The notes beneath the pieces are model-generated. The model had not been told where the DNA came from. It ran no database searches and was given only the letters and a program-made list of their open reading frames with translations. A stretch of 64,000 nucleotides of DNA from Aliiroseovarius sediminis (GTDB taxonomy: Bacteria > Pseudomonadota > Alphaproteobacteria > Rhodobacterales > Rhodobacteraceae). Both the position numbers and the translations under genes were made by a program. The stretch lies in contig NZ_JALBYP010000035.1 of the NCBI RefSeq assembly GCF_022678485.1, forward strand, positions 124,001 to 188,000. Direction: 5' to 3'. Shown in pieces: positions 1 to 9,953 of this stretch (positions within the stretch are counted from its first letter, which is position 1; each line of letters begins with the position of its first letter).

Positions 1-1137
1 CTGCTGGAAGCCCACAACCCGGGCTGGGGCGCTTCGGGACGGAACGGAGGGTTTTGCTGCATCGGCGGCGACAAGCTGGGCATCGGCCCCATCCGCAAAC
101 TTTTCGGAGCCGATGCGGCACACGGCTATGTCACTGCCCAGCGCGCCGCGATCGATCTGGTGCGCGATCTTCTGACCACCCACAACATCGACGCCGACAC
201 CCACTCCGACGGCGAGCTGCAGCTGGCCCACCACCCCCGCGTCATGTCGGCCCTACAAGCCGAACAGGACGAATGGGCAAACTATGGCGTAAAGACGCGG
301 CTGATCGAACGTTCAGATTTGGCCGCAAAAGGCGTGACGGGCGCCTTCCACGGTGGGCTGCATGTGCCGCTGGGCTTCGCGCTGAACCCCGGCAAATATG
401 CCGCCGGCCTTGCCGAAGCCGCCTGCAAAGCCGGTGTAACCGTCCATGCGCACAGCCCGGTCACCAACATCACCCGTTCAGAAGGCACCTACCTGCTCGA
501 AACACCAACCGGGCGGCTGACTGCCGACAAACTCATCCTCGCCACCAATGGTTATGGCACCGACGGCCTGCCTGACTGGATGACAGGTCGCTACCTGCCG
601 CTGCAATCCAACATCCTGGTGACGCGCCCCCTGACAGACGAAGAAATCAAGGCACAAGGCTGGACCACGGACCTGATGGCCTATGACAGCCGCCACCTGC
701 TGCACTATTTCCGGCTGCTGCCCGACCGGCGCTTTCTGTTCGGGTCACGCGGCAACATCCGCGCGACCCAAAAAACACACGCGACGATGCGCGCGCGCCT
801 GACCCGCGAATTCGGCGCACTTTTCCCCGCATGGGCCAAGGTCGAGACACCTTATTTCTGGTCAGGCCTCGTCAGCCTGTCGCGTGACCTGCTGCCCTAT
901 GTAGGCCCGATCGGGGACTGGGAAAACGCATGGGCGGGTATGAACTATCACGGAAACGGCGTCGCGATGGGCACTTGGGTTGGGGCAAAATTGGCTGATA
1001 TGGCGCTTGGCACCTGCCAACAGGAACCCGTCCACACACGCCCCCTGCCCCGCTTTCCATTCCCCGCAATCCGCCGTGCCTATCTCTACCCCGCACTTGC
1101 GCGCTACCGCCTGCAAGACGGCCCGCCACCACGCTGA
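1..1137 (+). CDS. FAD-dependent amine/amino-acid oxidoreductase (DAO family), 5' truncated
   Basis: The reading frame is open from the first base, so the start and the N-terminal dinucleotide-binding glycines lie outside the window. The visible 378 residues begin with GWGASGRNGGF, the conserved segment after the first FAD-binding strand in DadA/PuuB-like oxidases. The C-terminal part has GMNYHGNGVAMGTWVGAKLA, the second FAD-contacting stretch. Such enzymes oxidise amines, glutamylated amines or D-amino acids with FAD. The closest look is that of the gamma-glutamylputrescine oxidase-like group, but the substrate cannot be read from the sequence. The gene converges on matB, 69 bases downstream. 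Confidence 0.85.
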   Translation: MLEAHNPGWGASGRNGGFCCIGGDKLGIGPIRKLFGADAAHGYVTAQRAAIDLVRDLLTTHNIDADTHSDGELQLAHHPRVMSALQAEQDEWANYGVKTRLIERSDLAAKGVTGAFHGGLHVPLGFALNPGKYAAGLAEAACKAGVTVHAHSPVTNITRSEGTYLLETPTGRLTADKLILATNGYGTDGLPDWMTGRYLPLQSNILVTRPLTDEEIKAQGWTTDLMAYDSRHLLHYFRLLPDRRFLFGSRGNIRATQKTHATMRARLTREFGALFPAWAKVETPYFWSGLVSLSRDLLPYVGPIGDWENAWAGMNYHGNGVAMGTWVGAKLADMALGTCQQEPVHTRPLPRFPFPAIRRAYLYPALARYRLQDGPPPR

Positions 1138-1206
1138 CCCTGCGCGGTTTCTTCTGGCCCGAAATATCCTGGGGTGAATGCGCGACAGCGCAGAGGGGCA
1201 AGGCCC

Positions 1207-2733
1207 CTATTTCCCCAACACCCCGGCATAAATCTGACGCATTACGTTCTTCTGGACCTTGCCCATCGTATTGCGCGGCAAAGCCTCGACAACAACCACG
1301 CATTTGGGCTGCTTGAACTTTGCCAGACGCCCAGCAAGACCCGAAAGCACACTGGCCTCATCCAACGCAGCGCCAGACTCAGCCACCACGACGGCGACAA
1401 CCGCTTCGCCGAAATCGTCATGCGGCACACCGATGACGGCACTTTCCTCCACACCGGGCAGATCGTCGATCACGGCCTCAACCTCTTTCGGATAGACGTT
1501 GAACCCCCCGGTGATGATCAGATCCTTGCTGCGTCCGACAATGGTCACATAACCCTCAGCGTCAATCATCGCCAGATCGCCCGTGATGAACCAACCGTCG
1601 GGGCGCAACTCCTCTGCCGTCTTGTCCGGCATTCCCCAATAGCCCGCAAACACGTTGTCGCCGCGCACTTCAAGCACACCGATCTGACCTTCAGGCAGCA
1701 CAGCGCCGGTTTCAGGTTCGCAGACTTTGACCTCGACCCCTGGCAGAGCCAGCCCGACGGTCCCGGCGCGCCGCGCTCCGTCGTAGGGGTTCGAGGTGTT
1801 CATGTTGGTTTCGGTCATCCCGTAACGTTCAAGGATCGCGTGGCCCGTGACCTCGCTCCACTGCGCATGTGTCTCGGCCAGAAGTGGGGCCGAGCCAGAC
1901 ACGAACAGCCGCATATTCCGCGACGCCTCCGTCAAGCGGGGATCTTTCAGAAGCCGGGTATAGAAGGTCGGCACCCCCATCAGGGCCGTTGCGCTTGGCA
2001 TGGCCTCAATGATCGCATCCGCATCGAAACTGGGCAGAAAAATCGCCGCGCCGCCTGCCATCATCGTCACATTGGTCGCCACAAACAGCCCATGGGTGTG
2101 ATAGATCGGCAGCGCGTGAATCAGTACGTCCCGGTTCGAAAATCGCCAATAGTCGCACAGCGTCATGCTGTTTGACGCCAGTGCGCGATGCGTCAGCATC
2201 GCCCCTTTCGACCGCCCCGTGGTGCCCGAGGTGTATAGGATCGCCGCCAGATCCCGCGGGCCGCGCGGGATCGCTTTGAAACCGCTAGACTGCGCATCGC
2301 GTTGGTCGATCAGGGTCCCATCACCCCCCGCACCCAGCGTCAGGATACGGGTCACATTTGCCTGCTGCGCGACCGGGCTCAGCCCGTCTACTTGCGCGGG
2401 ATCACACACGAAAACATGGGGGCTGGCGTCGTCCAGAAAATACGCGATCTCATCGGCTGTATAGGCCGTATTCAGCGGCAAGAACACGCCACCTGCCAGC
2501 ACGGTGCCGACGTAAAGCTCCAGCATCTCAGGCGCTTTCTGGGCCTGCACTGCGACGCGATAACCGGGGCGAAGCCCCAACGCGACAAGGGCGGCGGCCA
2601 TGCGTTCGGCATTGGCCCAGAACTGCCCATAAGTCGTCTCCGCTTCGGTCTGCCCGTTGATCAGGAAGGGGGCATCGTGGCGTCCGTCTGACCCGGAAGT
2701 GATCGCGCGGGCAAGGTGGTTCTGGTCGTACAT
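1207..2733 (-). CDS. matB: Malonyl-CoA synthase (MatB-type AMP-forming ligase)
   Basis: A 508-residue ANL-superfamily ligase. The ATP-binding P-loop-like motif YTSGTTGRSKG lies near residues 167-177, ERYGMTETNM near the middle (A5 motif), and NTMGKVQKN near the C-terminus carries the catalytic lysine. The N-terminal half (GYRVAVQ, PLNTAYTADEIAYFL) resembles MatB, which activates malonate to malonyl-CoA with ATP. The start is supported by AGGAGG six bases before the ATG. There is no matA decarboxylase or matC transporter next to it, so malonate uptake must be encoded elsewhere. A different short dicarboxylate substrate is possible. Confidence 0.82.
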   Translation of the reverse strand: MYDQNHLARAITSGSDGRHDAPFLINGQTEAETTYGQFWANAERMAAALVALGLRPGYRVAVQAQKAPEMLELYVGTVLAGGVFLPLNTAYTADEIAYFLDDASPHVFVCDPAQVDGLSPVAQQANVTRILTLGAGGDGTLIDQRDAQSSGFKAIPRGPRDLAAILYTSGTTGRSKGAMLTHRALASNSMTLCDYWRFSNRDVLIHALPIYHTHGLFVATNVTMMAGGAAIFLPSFDADAIIEAMPSATALMGVPTFYTRLLKDPRLTEASRNMRLFVSGSAPLLAETHAQWSEVTGHAILERYGMTETNMNTSNPYDGARRAGTVGLALPGVEVKVCEPETGAVLPEGQIGVLEVRGDNVFAGYWGMPDKTAEELRPDGWFITGDLAMIDAEGYVTIVGRSKDLIITGGFNVYPKEVEAVIDDLPGVEESAVIGVPHDDFGEAVVAVVVAESGAALDEASVLSGLAGRLAKFKQPKCVVVVEALPRNTMGKVQKNVMRQIYAGVLGK

Positions 2734-2851
2734 TTTGGCCTCCTGTCGTTGGATCGGGATTAGCGGCGCAGGGCGTGCGGGTCAATCGGGCCCGAAACGG
2801 GGCGGGGTATGATCAAATTGACAAACCTTTCAATTATCCCATGTTGGGCGC

Positions 2852-3409
2852 ATGAAAGACCCTAACATCTGCATCCCCTATTTCTCGGGCTTCGGCCATA
2901 CGCGGCGCATCGCACAGACGATTGCTGAAGGTGCCGCCGCGCCCACCCGCCTGATTGATGTCGAATATATCACATCCGAGGATTGGCTGGCGCTGGACGC
3001 CGCAGACGCCATCATCTTTGGCGCACCCACTTATATGGGGTCGGCCGCTGCGCGCTTTTCCCTGTTTCTTGAACAGGTCGACACGCGGTGGGAACACGGG
3101 CATTGGGTCGACAAGATCGGCGCGGGCTTCACCACCGCCATCCACCCCTCGGGTGACAAGCTGGCGACGCTGCAACGTTTATCTGTCTTTGCCGCGCAAA
3201 TGGGGATGATCTGGGTCGGTCCGTCAGATATCGGCGCGCCGGTCAAGCCGGACCGCCCAGGCCTGAACCGATACGGAAGCTGGCTGGGCCTGATGGTGAC
3301 GGAACAACTCGGGGCAGCGGACGACCTGCCAGCTGATGACCTTGCCACGGCGCGCAGGTTTGGCAAACGGGTCGCTTCGGTCACGCAACGTTGGGCGGCG
3401 GGCTGCTGA
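2852..3409 (+). CDS. Flavodoxin-like NAD(P)H oxidoreductase (WrbA/flavodoxin fold)
   Basis: A 185-residue protein with a flavodoxin fold. The N-terminal FSGFGHTRRIA segment is the FMN phosphate-binding loop, and FGAPTYMGS near residues 56-64 is the second FMN-contacting loop, as in WrbA-like NAD(P)H:quinone reductases. The family passes electrons from NAD(P)H to quinones or small acceptors in the cytoplasm. The gene is divergent from matB and converges on the 5'-nucleotidase gene. No strong ribosome binding site is seen before the chosen ATG, so the exact start is less sure than the family. Confidence 0.75.
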   Translation: MKDPNICIPYFSGFGHTRRIAQTIAEGAAAPTRLIDVEYITSEDWLALDAADAIIFGAPTYMGSAAARFSLFLEQVDTRWEHGHWVDKIGAGFTTAIHPSGDKLATLQRLSVFAAQMGMIWVGPSDIGAPVKPDRPGLNRYGSWLGLMVTEQLGAADDLPADDLATARRFGKRVASVTQRWAAGC

Positions 3410-3410
3410 C

Positions 3411-3443
3411 AAAGAAAAACCCCCGCCACTGTTGCGGCAGGGG
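3411..3443 (-). terminator. Rho-independent terminator of the 5'-nucleotidase gene
   Basis: On the minus strand a GC-rich hairpin (CCCCTGCC ... GGCGGGGG, one bulged base) is followed by TTTTTCTTT. It lies just past the stop of the minus-strand 5'-nucleotidase gene, between two convergent genes. The plus-strand side lacks a T run. Confidence 0.75.
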
Positions 3444-3464
3444 TCACGCGACAAAGATGCCGAC

Positions 3465-5036
3465 TTATTTTTGAGTGATACGACCTTCTACCGTGGGCGC
3501 GACAGGCGCGGTCTTAATCATGTATTCGGCCAGAACATCCGCCACATCCGGCCCGAAATCATAGGCGTTTTCAGCGTCGCGGAACATCTTGTAACCGTCG
3601 CCGCCGTTGCGCACATAGTTGTTCGAAACGATACCATAGGTCTTGGCCGGATCAATCGCGACCCATTCACCATCTTGCATCACCAAAACCTCGGACACAC
3701 GTTCGCCAACGGGTTTCGACGGATCGAACGTGTATTTCAGCCCGGCCACCTGCAGAAAGCGGCCTGCGACTTCTTCGTGCTGGCTGACGCCGTTTTCAAG
3801 CGCCTCGACGACAGTTTCACCGCTGACCTGAAAGGTGGACAGGGTGTTCTGGAAGGGCAGTACGGTCAATACCTCGCCCATTGTCACATCACCCGCGTCG
3901 ATTGAAGCACGAATGCCGCCGCTGTTCTGGAGCGAGATCTGGATGCCCTGGTCCTTGACCCTGTCCAACATAGCGTCGGCAATCAGGTTGCCCATCGCGC
4001 ATTCGACGGCGCGGCAGGTTTCGCGTTCGCCATCAATAACCTCCGAGGTTTCGGCAACGACCTCGTTGCGAATTTCATCCAGAGGCACGGCGGCTTCTGC
4101 GATGCGAGCGACAGTCGCTTCATCCTCGGCAACCGAGCCGTCCATGATGATCGGTTCGCCCTTAGCTTCGGTGATCTTGCCGTCGTCATCGAAGGTGACG
4201 TTCAACTCGCCCAGAAACTTGCCGTAAGCATAGGCCTGAACGATGGCAGTGTCGCCCACCATGGTCGGATAGGGGCCAACGGCATCCTCGTTCGTGTTGG
4301 ACAAAAGCGTGTTGGTGTGGCCGCCCACGATGATATCGACACCGGTCGTTTCCTCGGCAACTCGTTGGTCCACGCCATAGCCAGAGTGGCTTAGAACGAT
4401 GATCTTGTTCACACCCTGCTCGGTCAACTTGTCGACCTCGCCCTGCACGGCGTCCGCCGGATCGGTGAAAATCACGTTGGGGCCGGGCGATGCCAGTTCA
4501 TCGGTATCTTGCGGGGTCAGGCCGATCAGGCCCAGTTTTTCGCCGCCCTGTTCGATGATCGTGGATTTTGCGAGCTTGTCGGCCAGCAATTCCTCGCCTG
4601 AAAAATCGGCGTTGGACATCAGGACCGGGAAATCCACCGCATCCATGAAGCCGCGCAGCACTTCGGGGCCGTCGTCGAATTCGTGGTTGCCCACGGTCAT
4701 CGCGTCATATCCCATCTTGTTCATCATCTCGGCGGCCAGCTTGCCCTTGTAATAGGTATAAAACAGCGATCCTTGGAACTGGTCGCCGCCATCCACAAGG
4801 ATCGAGTTGTTGGACCGCGCGCGCGCTTCCGCGATGGCGCTGACCAAACGGGCCGAGCCACCGAAGCACTTGCCTTCGGCGTTATCCTCGGCCGAACACC
4901 CCGCATCGTATTTGCTGATCGGTTCGAACCGGGCGTGGAAGTCGTTGGTGTGCAACACGGTCAGCGTGTAATCTGCTGACGCCGCCCCTGCGGTCACGGC
5001 CAGCGCCGCAACCGTTGTCATGAAACGTATAATCAT
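3465..5036 (-). CDS. Periplasmic 5'-nucleotidase / UshA-family phosphohydrolase
   Basis: A 523-residue secreted metallophosphoesterase. The start at 5036 has GGGAG about eight bases upstream and gives a signal peptide (MIIRFMTTVAALAVTAGAASA) with an AxA cleavage site; the reading frame extends 18 codons further but that would bury the signal. Metal-binding motifs LHTNDFHARF, VDGGDQFQGS and GNHEFDDG follow, and the second half is the 5'-nucleotidase C-terminal domain (NSGGIRASIDAGDVT). The family hydrolyses nucleoside monophosphates or cyclic nucleotides in the periplasm. Substrate preference is not visible. It appears to be a single-gene unit. Confidence 0.88.
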   Translation of the reverse strand: MIIRFMTTVAALAVTAGAASADYTLTVLHTNDFHARFEPISKYDAGCSAEDNAEGKCFGGSARLVSAIAEARARSNNSILVDGGDQFQGSLFYTYYKGKLAAEMMNKMGYDAMTVGNHEFDDGPEVLRGFMDAVDFPVLMSNADFSGEELLADKLAKSTIIEQGGEKLGLIGLTPQDTDELASPGPNVIFTDPADAVQGEVDKLTEQGVNKIIVLSHSGYGVDQRVAEETTGVDIIVGGHTNTLLSNTNEDAVGPYPTMVGDTAIVQAYAYGKFLGELNVTFDDDGKITEAKGEPIIMDGSVAEDEATVARIAEAAVPLDEIRNEVVAETSEVIDGERETCRAVECAMGNLIADAMLDRVKDQGIQISLQNSGGIRASIDAGDVTMGEVLTVLPFQNTLSTFQVSGETVVEALENGVSQHEEVAGRFLQVAGLKYTFDPSKPVGERVSEVLVMQDGEWVAIDPAKTYGIVSNNYVRNGGDGYKMFRDAENAYDFGPDVADVLAEYMIKTAPVAPTVEGRITQK

Positions 5037-5215
5037 TCGAAAGCTCCCTTTTATGGACAATTTGCAAACAGGTTGGCGCAGCCGGGCCACCTTGTCAAAG
5101 ACCGTGATACGGGAGGTGTGTTACAGAGCGCCAGCTGGCCTGCCACGCGCAGTCCATTTGCACAGATAAACCAATGCAGCTTGACGACACGGCGCCAGCG
5201 CGGCACATCAGGATT

Positions 5216-5554
5216 ATGCAGATTTACAAAATTCTTCGCGCCGATGAATGGCAAATGTTCCAGAATGCAGGCCAGACGCACGGTGCGCCGGTCGATCTGG
5301 CGGATGAGTACATTCATTTCTCAACCGCCGAACAGGTGCGCGAGACCGCCGCCAAGCACTTCGCAGGCGAGGACGGGCTGGTGCTGGTCGCGTTTGAGGC
5401 TGACGCCATGGGCGCGCAGTTGAAATGGGAGCCTTCGCGCGGCGGCGCGCTGTTTCCGCACCTGTATCGTGAACTTCTACTGTCCGAGGTGCTTTGGCAC
5501 CAAGACCTGCCTATTAGTCCTGATGGACATATCTTCCCCGAGACAATGGCATGA
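5216..5554 (+). CDS. DUF952 family protein
   Basis: A short protein (112 residues from this start) beginning [12 protein letters not shown], with [20 protein letters not shown] and a conserved FPHLY motif, the pattern of DUF952. The family is small, cytoplasmic and of unknown function, with a fold often compared to ADP-ribosyltransferase-like proteins. An in-frame ATG 42 bases upstream (5174) has no ribosome binding site and adds non-conserved residues, so the later ATG is preferred although its AGGA is very close. The stop overlaps the pyrD start as ATGA, so the two are translationally coupled. Confidence 0.8.
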   Translation: MQIYKILRADEWQMFQNAGQTHGAPVDLADEYIHFSTAEQVRETAAKHFAGEDGLVLVAFEADAMGAQLKWEPSRGGALFPHLYRELLLSEVLWHQDLPISPDGHIFPETMA

Positions 5555-6615
5555 CCCAAATCGAAAAACTCGCGCTAAAGGCGCTGCACCAGATGGACCC
5601 CGAGCGGTCGCACGCCCTGTCACTCACGGCGCTAAAGGCAGGCGTCGTGCCCTTGCCGGGGGTGGTGACGACCGACCGGCTGAAGACCAAATTCTGCGGC
5701 ATGGACCTTCTGAACCCCGTAGGGTTGGCGGCGGGCTACGACAAGAATGCAACCGTCGTCGACGCCCTGACCCAAGCGGGCTTCGGCTTTGTCGAGGTCG
5801 GCGCGGTAACGCCCCACGCGCAGCCCGGCAACCCCAAGCCGCGCTTGTTTCGACTGACCGAAGATCAGGCCGTTATAAACCGCTTTGGCTTCAATAACGA
5901 AGGCATGGACGCCGCTGCCACGCGTCTGGGCCGCCGGTCGCGGCTTCGCCCGGTGCCGGTGGGATTGAATCTGGGGGCTAACAAGGACAGCGACGACCGC
6001 GCGGCGGACTACGTGCGGGTTTTGGAAACCTGCGGCCCAGTTGTCGATTTTGCCACCGTCAATGTCAGTTCGCCAAACACGGAAAAACTGCGCGATCTGC
6101 AAGGGGCAGATGCGTTGCGCGGCCTGTTGTCCGGCGTGCTTGAGGCGCGCGAGGGGCTGGATAAACATACGCCGATCTTTCTGAAGATCGCCCCCGACTT
6201 GACCGATGCTGAACTGGCCGAAATCGCAAGCGTCGCCCAAGAAGTTAAAGTTGACGCGATCATCGCCACCAACACTACCCTGTCACGCGACGGCCTGCGC
6301 AGCCACCACAAGGACGAGGCCGGCGGCCTGTCCGGCCCCCCTTTGTTTGAGAAATCCACCCGCGTGCTGGCGCGCTTGTCGGAATTAACCGAAGGAACGA
6401 TGCCGCTGATTGGTGTCGGCGGCATAGCCTCGGCCGAGGACGCATATCAAAAGATCCGCGCGGGCGCCTCGATCGTGCAGCTTTATTCGGCACTGGTTTA
6501 TCACGGCATCAGCCTTGTCGAGAAAATCGCGCTGGGTCTTGATGAATTACTGGAACGCGACGGCTTCGAGCATGTCTCGGACGCCGTGGGCACAGGACGA
6601 AAGGATTGGCTATGA
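5551..6615 (+). CDS. pyrD: Quinone-dependent dihydroorotate dehydrogenase (class 2)
   Basis: A 354-residue FMN enzyme of pyrimidine biosynthesis that oxidises dihydroorotate to orotate and passes electrons to membrane quinone. Visible class 2 signatures are [39 protein letters not shown] with the catalytic serine region, and [21 protein letters not shown] for FMN phosphate binding. The N-terminal helix that docks to the membrane is present, and the length is normal. It overlaps DUF952 upstream and the arsC-like gene downstream by four bases each (ATGA), forming a tight three-gene unit. Confidence 0.95.
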   Translation: MTQIEKLALKALHQMDPERSHALSLTALKAGVVPLPGVVTTDRLKTKFCGMDLLNPVGLAAGYDKNATVVDALTQAGFGFVEVGAVTPHAQPGNPKPRLFRLTEDQAVINRFGFNNEGMDAAATRLGRRSRLRPVPVGLNLGANKDSDDRAADYVRVLETCGPVVDFATVNVSSPNTEKLRDLQGADALRGLLSGVLEAREGLDKHTPIFLKIAPDLTDAELAEIASVAQEVKVDAIIATNTTLSRDGLRSHHKDEAGGLSGPPLFEKSTRVLARLSELTEGTMPLIGVGGIASAEDAYQKIRAGASIVQLYSALVYHGISLVEKIALGLDELLERDGFEHVSDAVGTGRKDWL

Positions 6616-6953
6616 CCGAGATCTGGCACAACCCCCGCTGTTCGAAATCGCGCCAGACGTTGGCGATCCTGGAAGACCGCGGCGAGAACGTGACCGTGCG
6701 TCGATATCTGGACGACCCACCTAACGAAGCCACCCTGCGCGCCGTTCTTGCCGCGCTGGATGCGGCACCAATCGACATCACCCGCACAGGTGAGAAGCGA
6801 TTTAAAGAGCTGGGATTGACCAAGGACACGCCTGACGACGATTTGATTACCGCGATGGTCGCCCATCCGATCCTTATCGAACGCCCCATCGTGATCAAAG
6901 ATGGCAAGGCTCGTGTGGGGCGCCCGCCGGACCGCGTCACAGAAATCCTTTAG
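6612..6953 (+). CDS. arsC: ArsC-family arsenate reductase (glutaredoxin type)
   Basis: A 113-residue thioredoxin-fold protein starting [17 protein letters not shown]. The active-site Cys lies in NPRCSKSR and the later FKELGL and [10 protein letters not shown] blocks match ArsC rather than Spx/YffB. The ATG overlaps the pyrD stop; an upstream in-frame TTG would extend it by two codons only. ArsC reduces arsenate with glutathione and glutaredoxin, but there is no arsR, arsB or acr3 nearby, so a general reductase role is possible. Its 3' end overlaps the convergent MATE gene by four bases. Confidence 0.8.
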   Translation: MTEIWHNPRCSKSRQTLAILEDRGENVTVRRYLDDPPNEATLRAVLAALDAAPIDITRTGEKRFKELGLTKDTPDDDLITAMVAHPILIERPIVIKDGKARVGRPPDRVTEIL

Positions 6954-8263
6954 GTCGATGCCTCCAAAGCCGGATAACGCAGGCCCAGCGTGACGCCGCG
7001 CGCTATGAACGACACCAACAGCGCCAGCCAAAGCCCATGATTGCCGAAAAGCGGCATCAGCGTCAGCACGGAGATGATATAGATCACGGCCGTCACAATC
7101 ATCATGTTGCGCATGTCGCCCGTGCGGGTCGCGCCGATAAAGATGCCGTCCAGCATCCATGACGGCCACCCCACAAGCGGCGCGAACACCATATAGATCA
7201 GGAATACCCGCGCCGTCACGCGCACGTCTTCGGCGGTGGTCATCAGGTCTATCGCCGCCCCCCCGAACAACAGAAACCCCAACGCCAGCAGGGCCGAAAT
7301 CCCGGCCCCCCATTGGCTGGACATGATCGCCGCCCGACGTAACGCGGCCTTGTTGCGCGCGCCCAGCGCCTGGCCCACGAACGTCTCGGCCCCAAAGGCA
7401 AACCCGTCCATCGCGTAAGCCGTTACATTCAGGAATTGCAGCAGGATCTGGTTGGCCGCGAGTTCGACATCCGAAAAACGTGCGCCAAAGAACATGAAGC
7501 TGGTGAAAATTGCAGTCAGCAGCAGCGAACGGATCATGATATCGGAGTTGACAACGGCCATACGGGTCAAGATCACTCGGTCCAGAACCCGTGCACGCTC
7601 GCGCCACGCCGGGTTGCGGAAAGCGTCCCGGCACAGCCACAACCCCAGTGCCGCTCCGCCAAATTCGGCGATCAAGGTGGCCACGGCCACGCCTTCGATC
7701 CCCCAGCCCAGACCAAGGACGAACCACAGGTCCAGCGCGATATTGATACCATTCATAGCGACCTGCAGCACCAGCACGGATCTGGCGCGCTCAAGCGCGA
7801 TCAGCCAGCCGGTCAGCGCATAGATCGAGATGGCAAACGGCGCGCCCCAGATCCGGATCGAGAGATAGTCGCGCGCCATACCCTCGACCTCGGCCGAGGC
7901 TGGTGCGATTTGAAACGCCGCCCAGAACAGCGGGATTTGCAGCACAACGACCGCCAGCCCAGCCGTTCCCGCGATCATTAAGGCGCGGGTCAGCATCGCC
8001 GATACCTCGCCTGATCGCCCGGCGCCATAGGCTTGTGCCGTCAGGCCCGTGGTGCCCATTCTGAGAAAGCCGAACAGCCAATAGAACGTCGTGATCACCA
8101 CCGCACCAATGCCAACCGCGCCAATCGGCGCGGCTTCGCCCAACTGTCCGATAACGCCGGTATCCACGACGCCCAGTATCGGCACGGTCACATTGGACAA
8201 GACAATCGGCCCCGCGACCGCAAGAATCCGGCGGTGGGTGATCTGCACGGCGCGTGCGGTCAT
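6950..8263 (-). CDS. MATE-family (DinF-like) efflux transporter
   Basis: A 437-residue polytopic membrane protein with about twelve hydrophobic segments in two similar halves and the N-terminal motif AGPIVLSNVTVPILGVVDT, typical of DinF-type MATE antiporters. These export cationic drugs or metabolites with Na+ or H+. The start overlaps the stop of the upstream PaaI thioesterase (ATGA), so it is the last gene of a three-gene minus-strand unit. The substrate is unknown. The context with thioesterases does not make one obvious. Confidence 0.87.
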   Translation of the reverse strand: MTARAVQITHRRILAVAGPIVLSNVTVPILGVVDTGVIGQLGEAAPIGAVGIGAVVITTFYWLFGFLRMGTTGLTAQAYGAGRSGEVSAMLTRALMIAGTAGLAVVVLQIPLFWAAFQIAPASAEVEGMARDYLSIRIWGAPFAISIYALTGWLIALERARSVLVLQVAMNGINIALDLWFVLGLGWGIEGVAVATLIAEFGGAALGLWLCRDAFRNPAWRERARVLDRVILTRMAVVNSDIMIRSLLLTAIFTSFMFFGARFSDVELAANQILLQFLNVTAYAMDGFAFGAETFVGQALGARNKAALRRAAIMSSQWGAGISALLALGFLLFGGAAIDLMTTAEDVRVTARVFLIYMVFAPLVGWPSWMLDGIFIGATRTGDMRNMMIVTAVIYIISVLTLMPLFGNHGLWLALLVSFIARGVTLGLRYPALEAST

Positions 8264-8775
8264 TGCTGGGGCATCAGGAAATGGCCCGTCGCCTGTGCGT
8301 AAAGTTTGTTACGTTGGTCCTGCCATGCCTCGACATGCACCGACGCATAGCGCCGCCCTTGCCGCACGATCCGCGCACGCGCATAGGCGTCACGCGGCAG
8401 GCCCGACCGCAGGTAGTCGATCGAGAAGTCGATAGTTTTCGGCAAATAGGGCAGGTTGTCGGGCCCAAGCGTGCCGGGGTCCAGCTTGCCTGTCTCCATG
8501 TCCTCCCAAAGTGACACCCAACTGAGTTCGATCACCGCAGCCGTTTCCAGAAAGGCCGCCGTGACACCACCGTGGATGGCTGGCAGCAGGGGGTTGCCGA
8601 TCAGCTGTTCGGAGAACGGCAAAACTGCGGTCAGCTCATCCCCGTGCCGCTCCACCGTGATGCCCAGAAACTGAAGATAGGGTACGCAGTCCACAATCGC
8701 CGACAGGGTGTCGTCACGGCGCTTCTTGACCACCTCGACCGATTCGGGGCGCAGACGCTTTGGCGGGATGCTCAT
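8260..8775 (-). CDS. PaaI-family hotdog thioesterase (second of pair)
   Basis: A 171-residue hotdog-fold protein. [20 protein letters not shown] is the conserved HGG block of PaaI-type acyl-CoA thioesterases, and [18 protein letters not shown] is the usual following strand. The product would hydrolyse a CoA thioester in the cytoplasm. It overlaps both neighbours by four bases and follows a second PaaI-type gene, so the two may form a hetero-oligomer or serve different chain lengths. The sequences are only distantly alike, which argues against a very recent duplication. Confidence 0.85.
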   Translation of the reverse strand: MSIPPKRLRPESVEVVKKRRDDTLSAIVDCVPYLQFLGITVERHGDELTAVLPFSEQLIGNPLLPAIHGGVTAAFLETAAVIELSWVSLWEDMETGKLDPGTLGPDNLPYLPKTIDFSIDYLRSGLPRDAYARARIVRQGRRYASVHVEAWQDQRNKLYAQATGHFLMPQQ

Positions 8776-9263
8776 GGTTTGTCGCTCCCGCTGATCTCGG
8801 TCGAGATCTCGGTAGATCTCCGTTTCGGGTCGCCATCTGCTGAAAATGCGCCGGTTGCCGTGGCCACGGGCCGACTTTCATCTTCATCCAACGCCACAGC
8901 GCGCACGAAGGCAACCGATCGCGTGACGTGATAACACGTGGCGCGGGCAGTGATCCTTTGGCCGGGCGTCGCGGGGCGCATATAGTCGATACGCAGATCA
9001 ATGGTGGCGGTGATCGCCGGGGCGTCAGGGTGGCTCATCACAGCCGATCCGCAACAGGTATCCATCAGCGCCGACACAGCGCCGCCGTGGATCACGCCGG
9101 AACGCGGATCGCCAATGAAACGCTTGTCGTATGGCATGGACATCACCGCCTCGCCGTCCCCCAGTTCATCAAGGGTCATCCTCAGAGCTCCGCAATGGGG
9201 AATGGCCTCGGTGAACTTCCGTGCAATCTCGGCCTTCTTTTCCGGCGTCAGATTCTTGATCAT
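8772..9263 (-). CDS. PaaI-family hotdog thioesterase (first of pair)
   Basis: A 163-residue hotdog-fold thioesterase with [21 protein letters not shown] and [17 protein letters not shown], the classic PaaI motifs including the conserved HGG and the downstream Asp. The start at 9263 is chosen because AAGGGG sits seven bases upstream; the frame runs ten codons further without such a site. It heads the thioesterase-thioesterase-MATE unit and is divergent from the first MerR gene, which could therefore act on this promoter as well. Confidence 0.87.
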   Translation of the reverse strand: MIKNLTPEKKAEIARKFTEAIPHCGALRMTLDELGDGEAVMSMPYDKRFIGDPRSGVIHGGAVSALMDTCCGSAVMSHPDAPAITATIDLRIDYMRPATPGQRITARATCYHVTRSVAFVRAVALDEDESRPVATATGAFSADGDPKRRSTEISTEISGSDKP

Positions 9264-9427
9264 CACGCAGCCCCTTCTGGTTGTTCGTGCCATTTATTGG
9301 CAATGGCTTACCGCGCGTCCAGCCCCAACTTTGATAGGCACCGTTGGCGGGGCCGTGGTTCTACGCAATTGCACCGCCAGCGCGGCTCGACTAGGTTGTG
9401 CGCAACAGGATAGTTCATGGGGCACCG

Positions 9428-9796
9428 ATGACCGACGATCGACTGAACTTCAAGGAAATGTGCGCGAAGTTCGACGTCACGCCGCGCACGCTCAGATATT
9501 ACGAGTATATTGAGCTTCTGAGCCCCGAAAAAGAAGGCCGCGCCCGGTTCTACACCCCACGCGAAGTCGCACGCATGACACTGATTCTGCGCGGGCGGCG
9601 CTTCGGTTTTTCATTGGAAGAACTGCGTCAGTGGCTACTGATCTATGATGAAAAAGGCACCGAGGCGCAAAACCGCGCTTGGGTTGAATTGGCAGATCGC
9701 CAGTTGCTCGGCCTGCGCGCGCAGCAAGAAGATCTGGCGGAAAGCATCCGCGACTTGCAAAAGTTGCGCGACGACGTGGCCCAGGCGCTGGACTGA
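9428..9796 (+). CDS. MerR-family transcriptional regulator (first copy)
   Basis: A 122-residue regulator with an N-terminal MerR winged HTH (FDVTPRTLRYYEYIELL) and a C-terminal coiled coil near residues 85-118. No cysteine-based metal-binding loop is present, which points to the acyl-CoA or catabolic type rather than a metal sensor. The ATG at 9428 fits the family start; the frame extends ten codons upstream without a better site. It is clearly paralogous to the next gene ([15 protein letters not shown] versus [15 protein letters not shown]). A role in acyl-CoA metabolism is inferred from the neighbours. Confidence 0.85.
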   Translation: MTDDRLNFKEMCAKFDVTPRTLRYYEYIELLSPEKEGRARFYTPREVARMTLILRGRRFGFSLEELRQWLLIYDEKGTEAQNRAWVELADRQLLGLRAQQEDLAESIRDLQKLRDDVAQALD

Positions 9797-9953
9797 CCCC
9801 AAGGCCGATGGCCCTTGTTTTCAAGCCGCTGTCCGCGCATCATATCGGAAATCCCAGCTTGGCTTGACCTAAAGAAAGCCCGGCGCATGGTGGACATCGC
9901 AGTCTTATGGCACGTGTGAAGATTTCGACGTGACGTAACGACAACAAAACTTC

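Noticed and set aside
6501-7727. 408-residue minus-strand frame over arsC and the MATE gene
   Set aside because: Overlaps two conserved genes in other frames and shows no recognisable domain.
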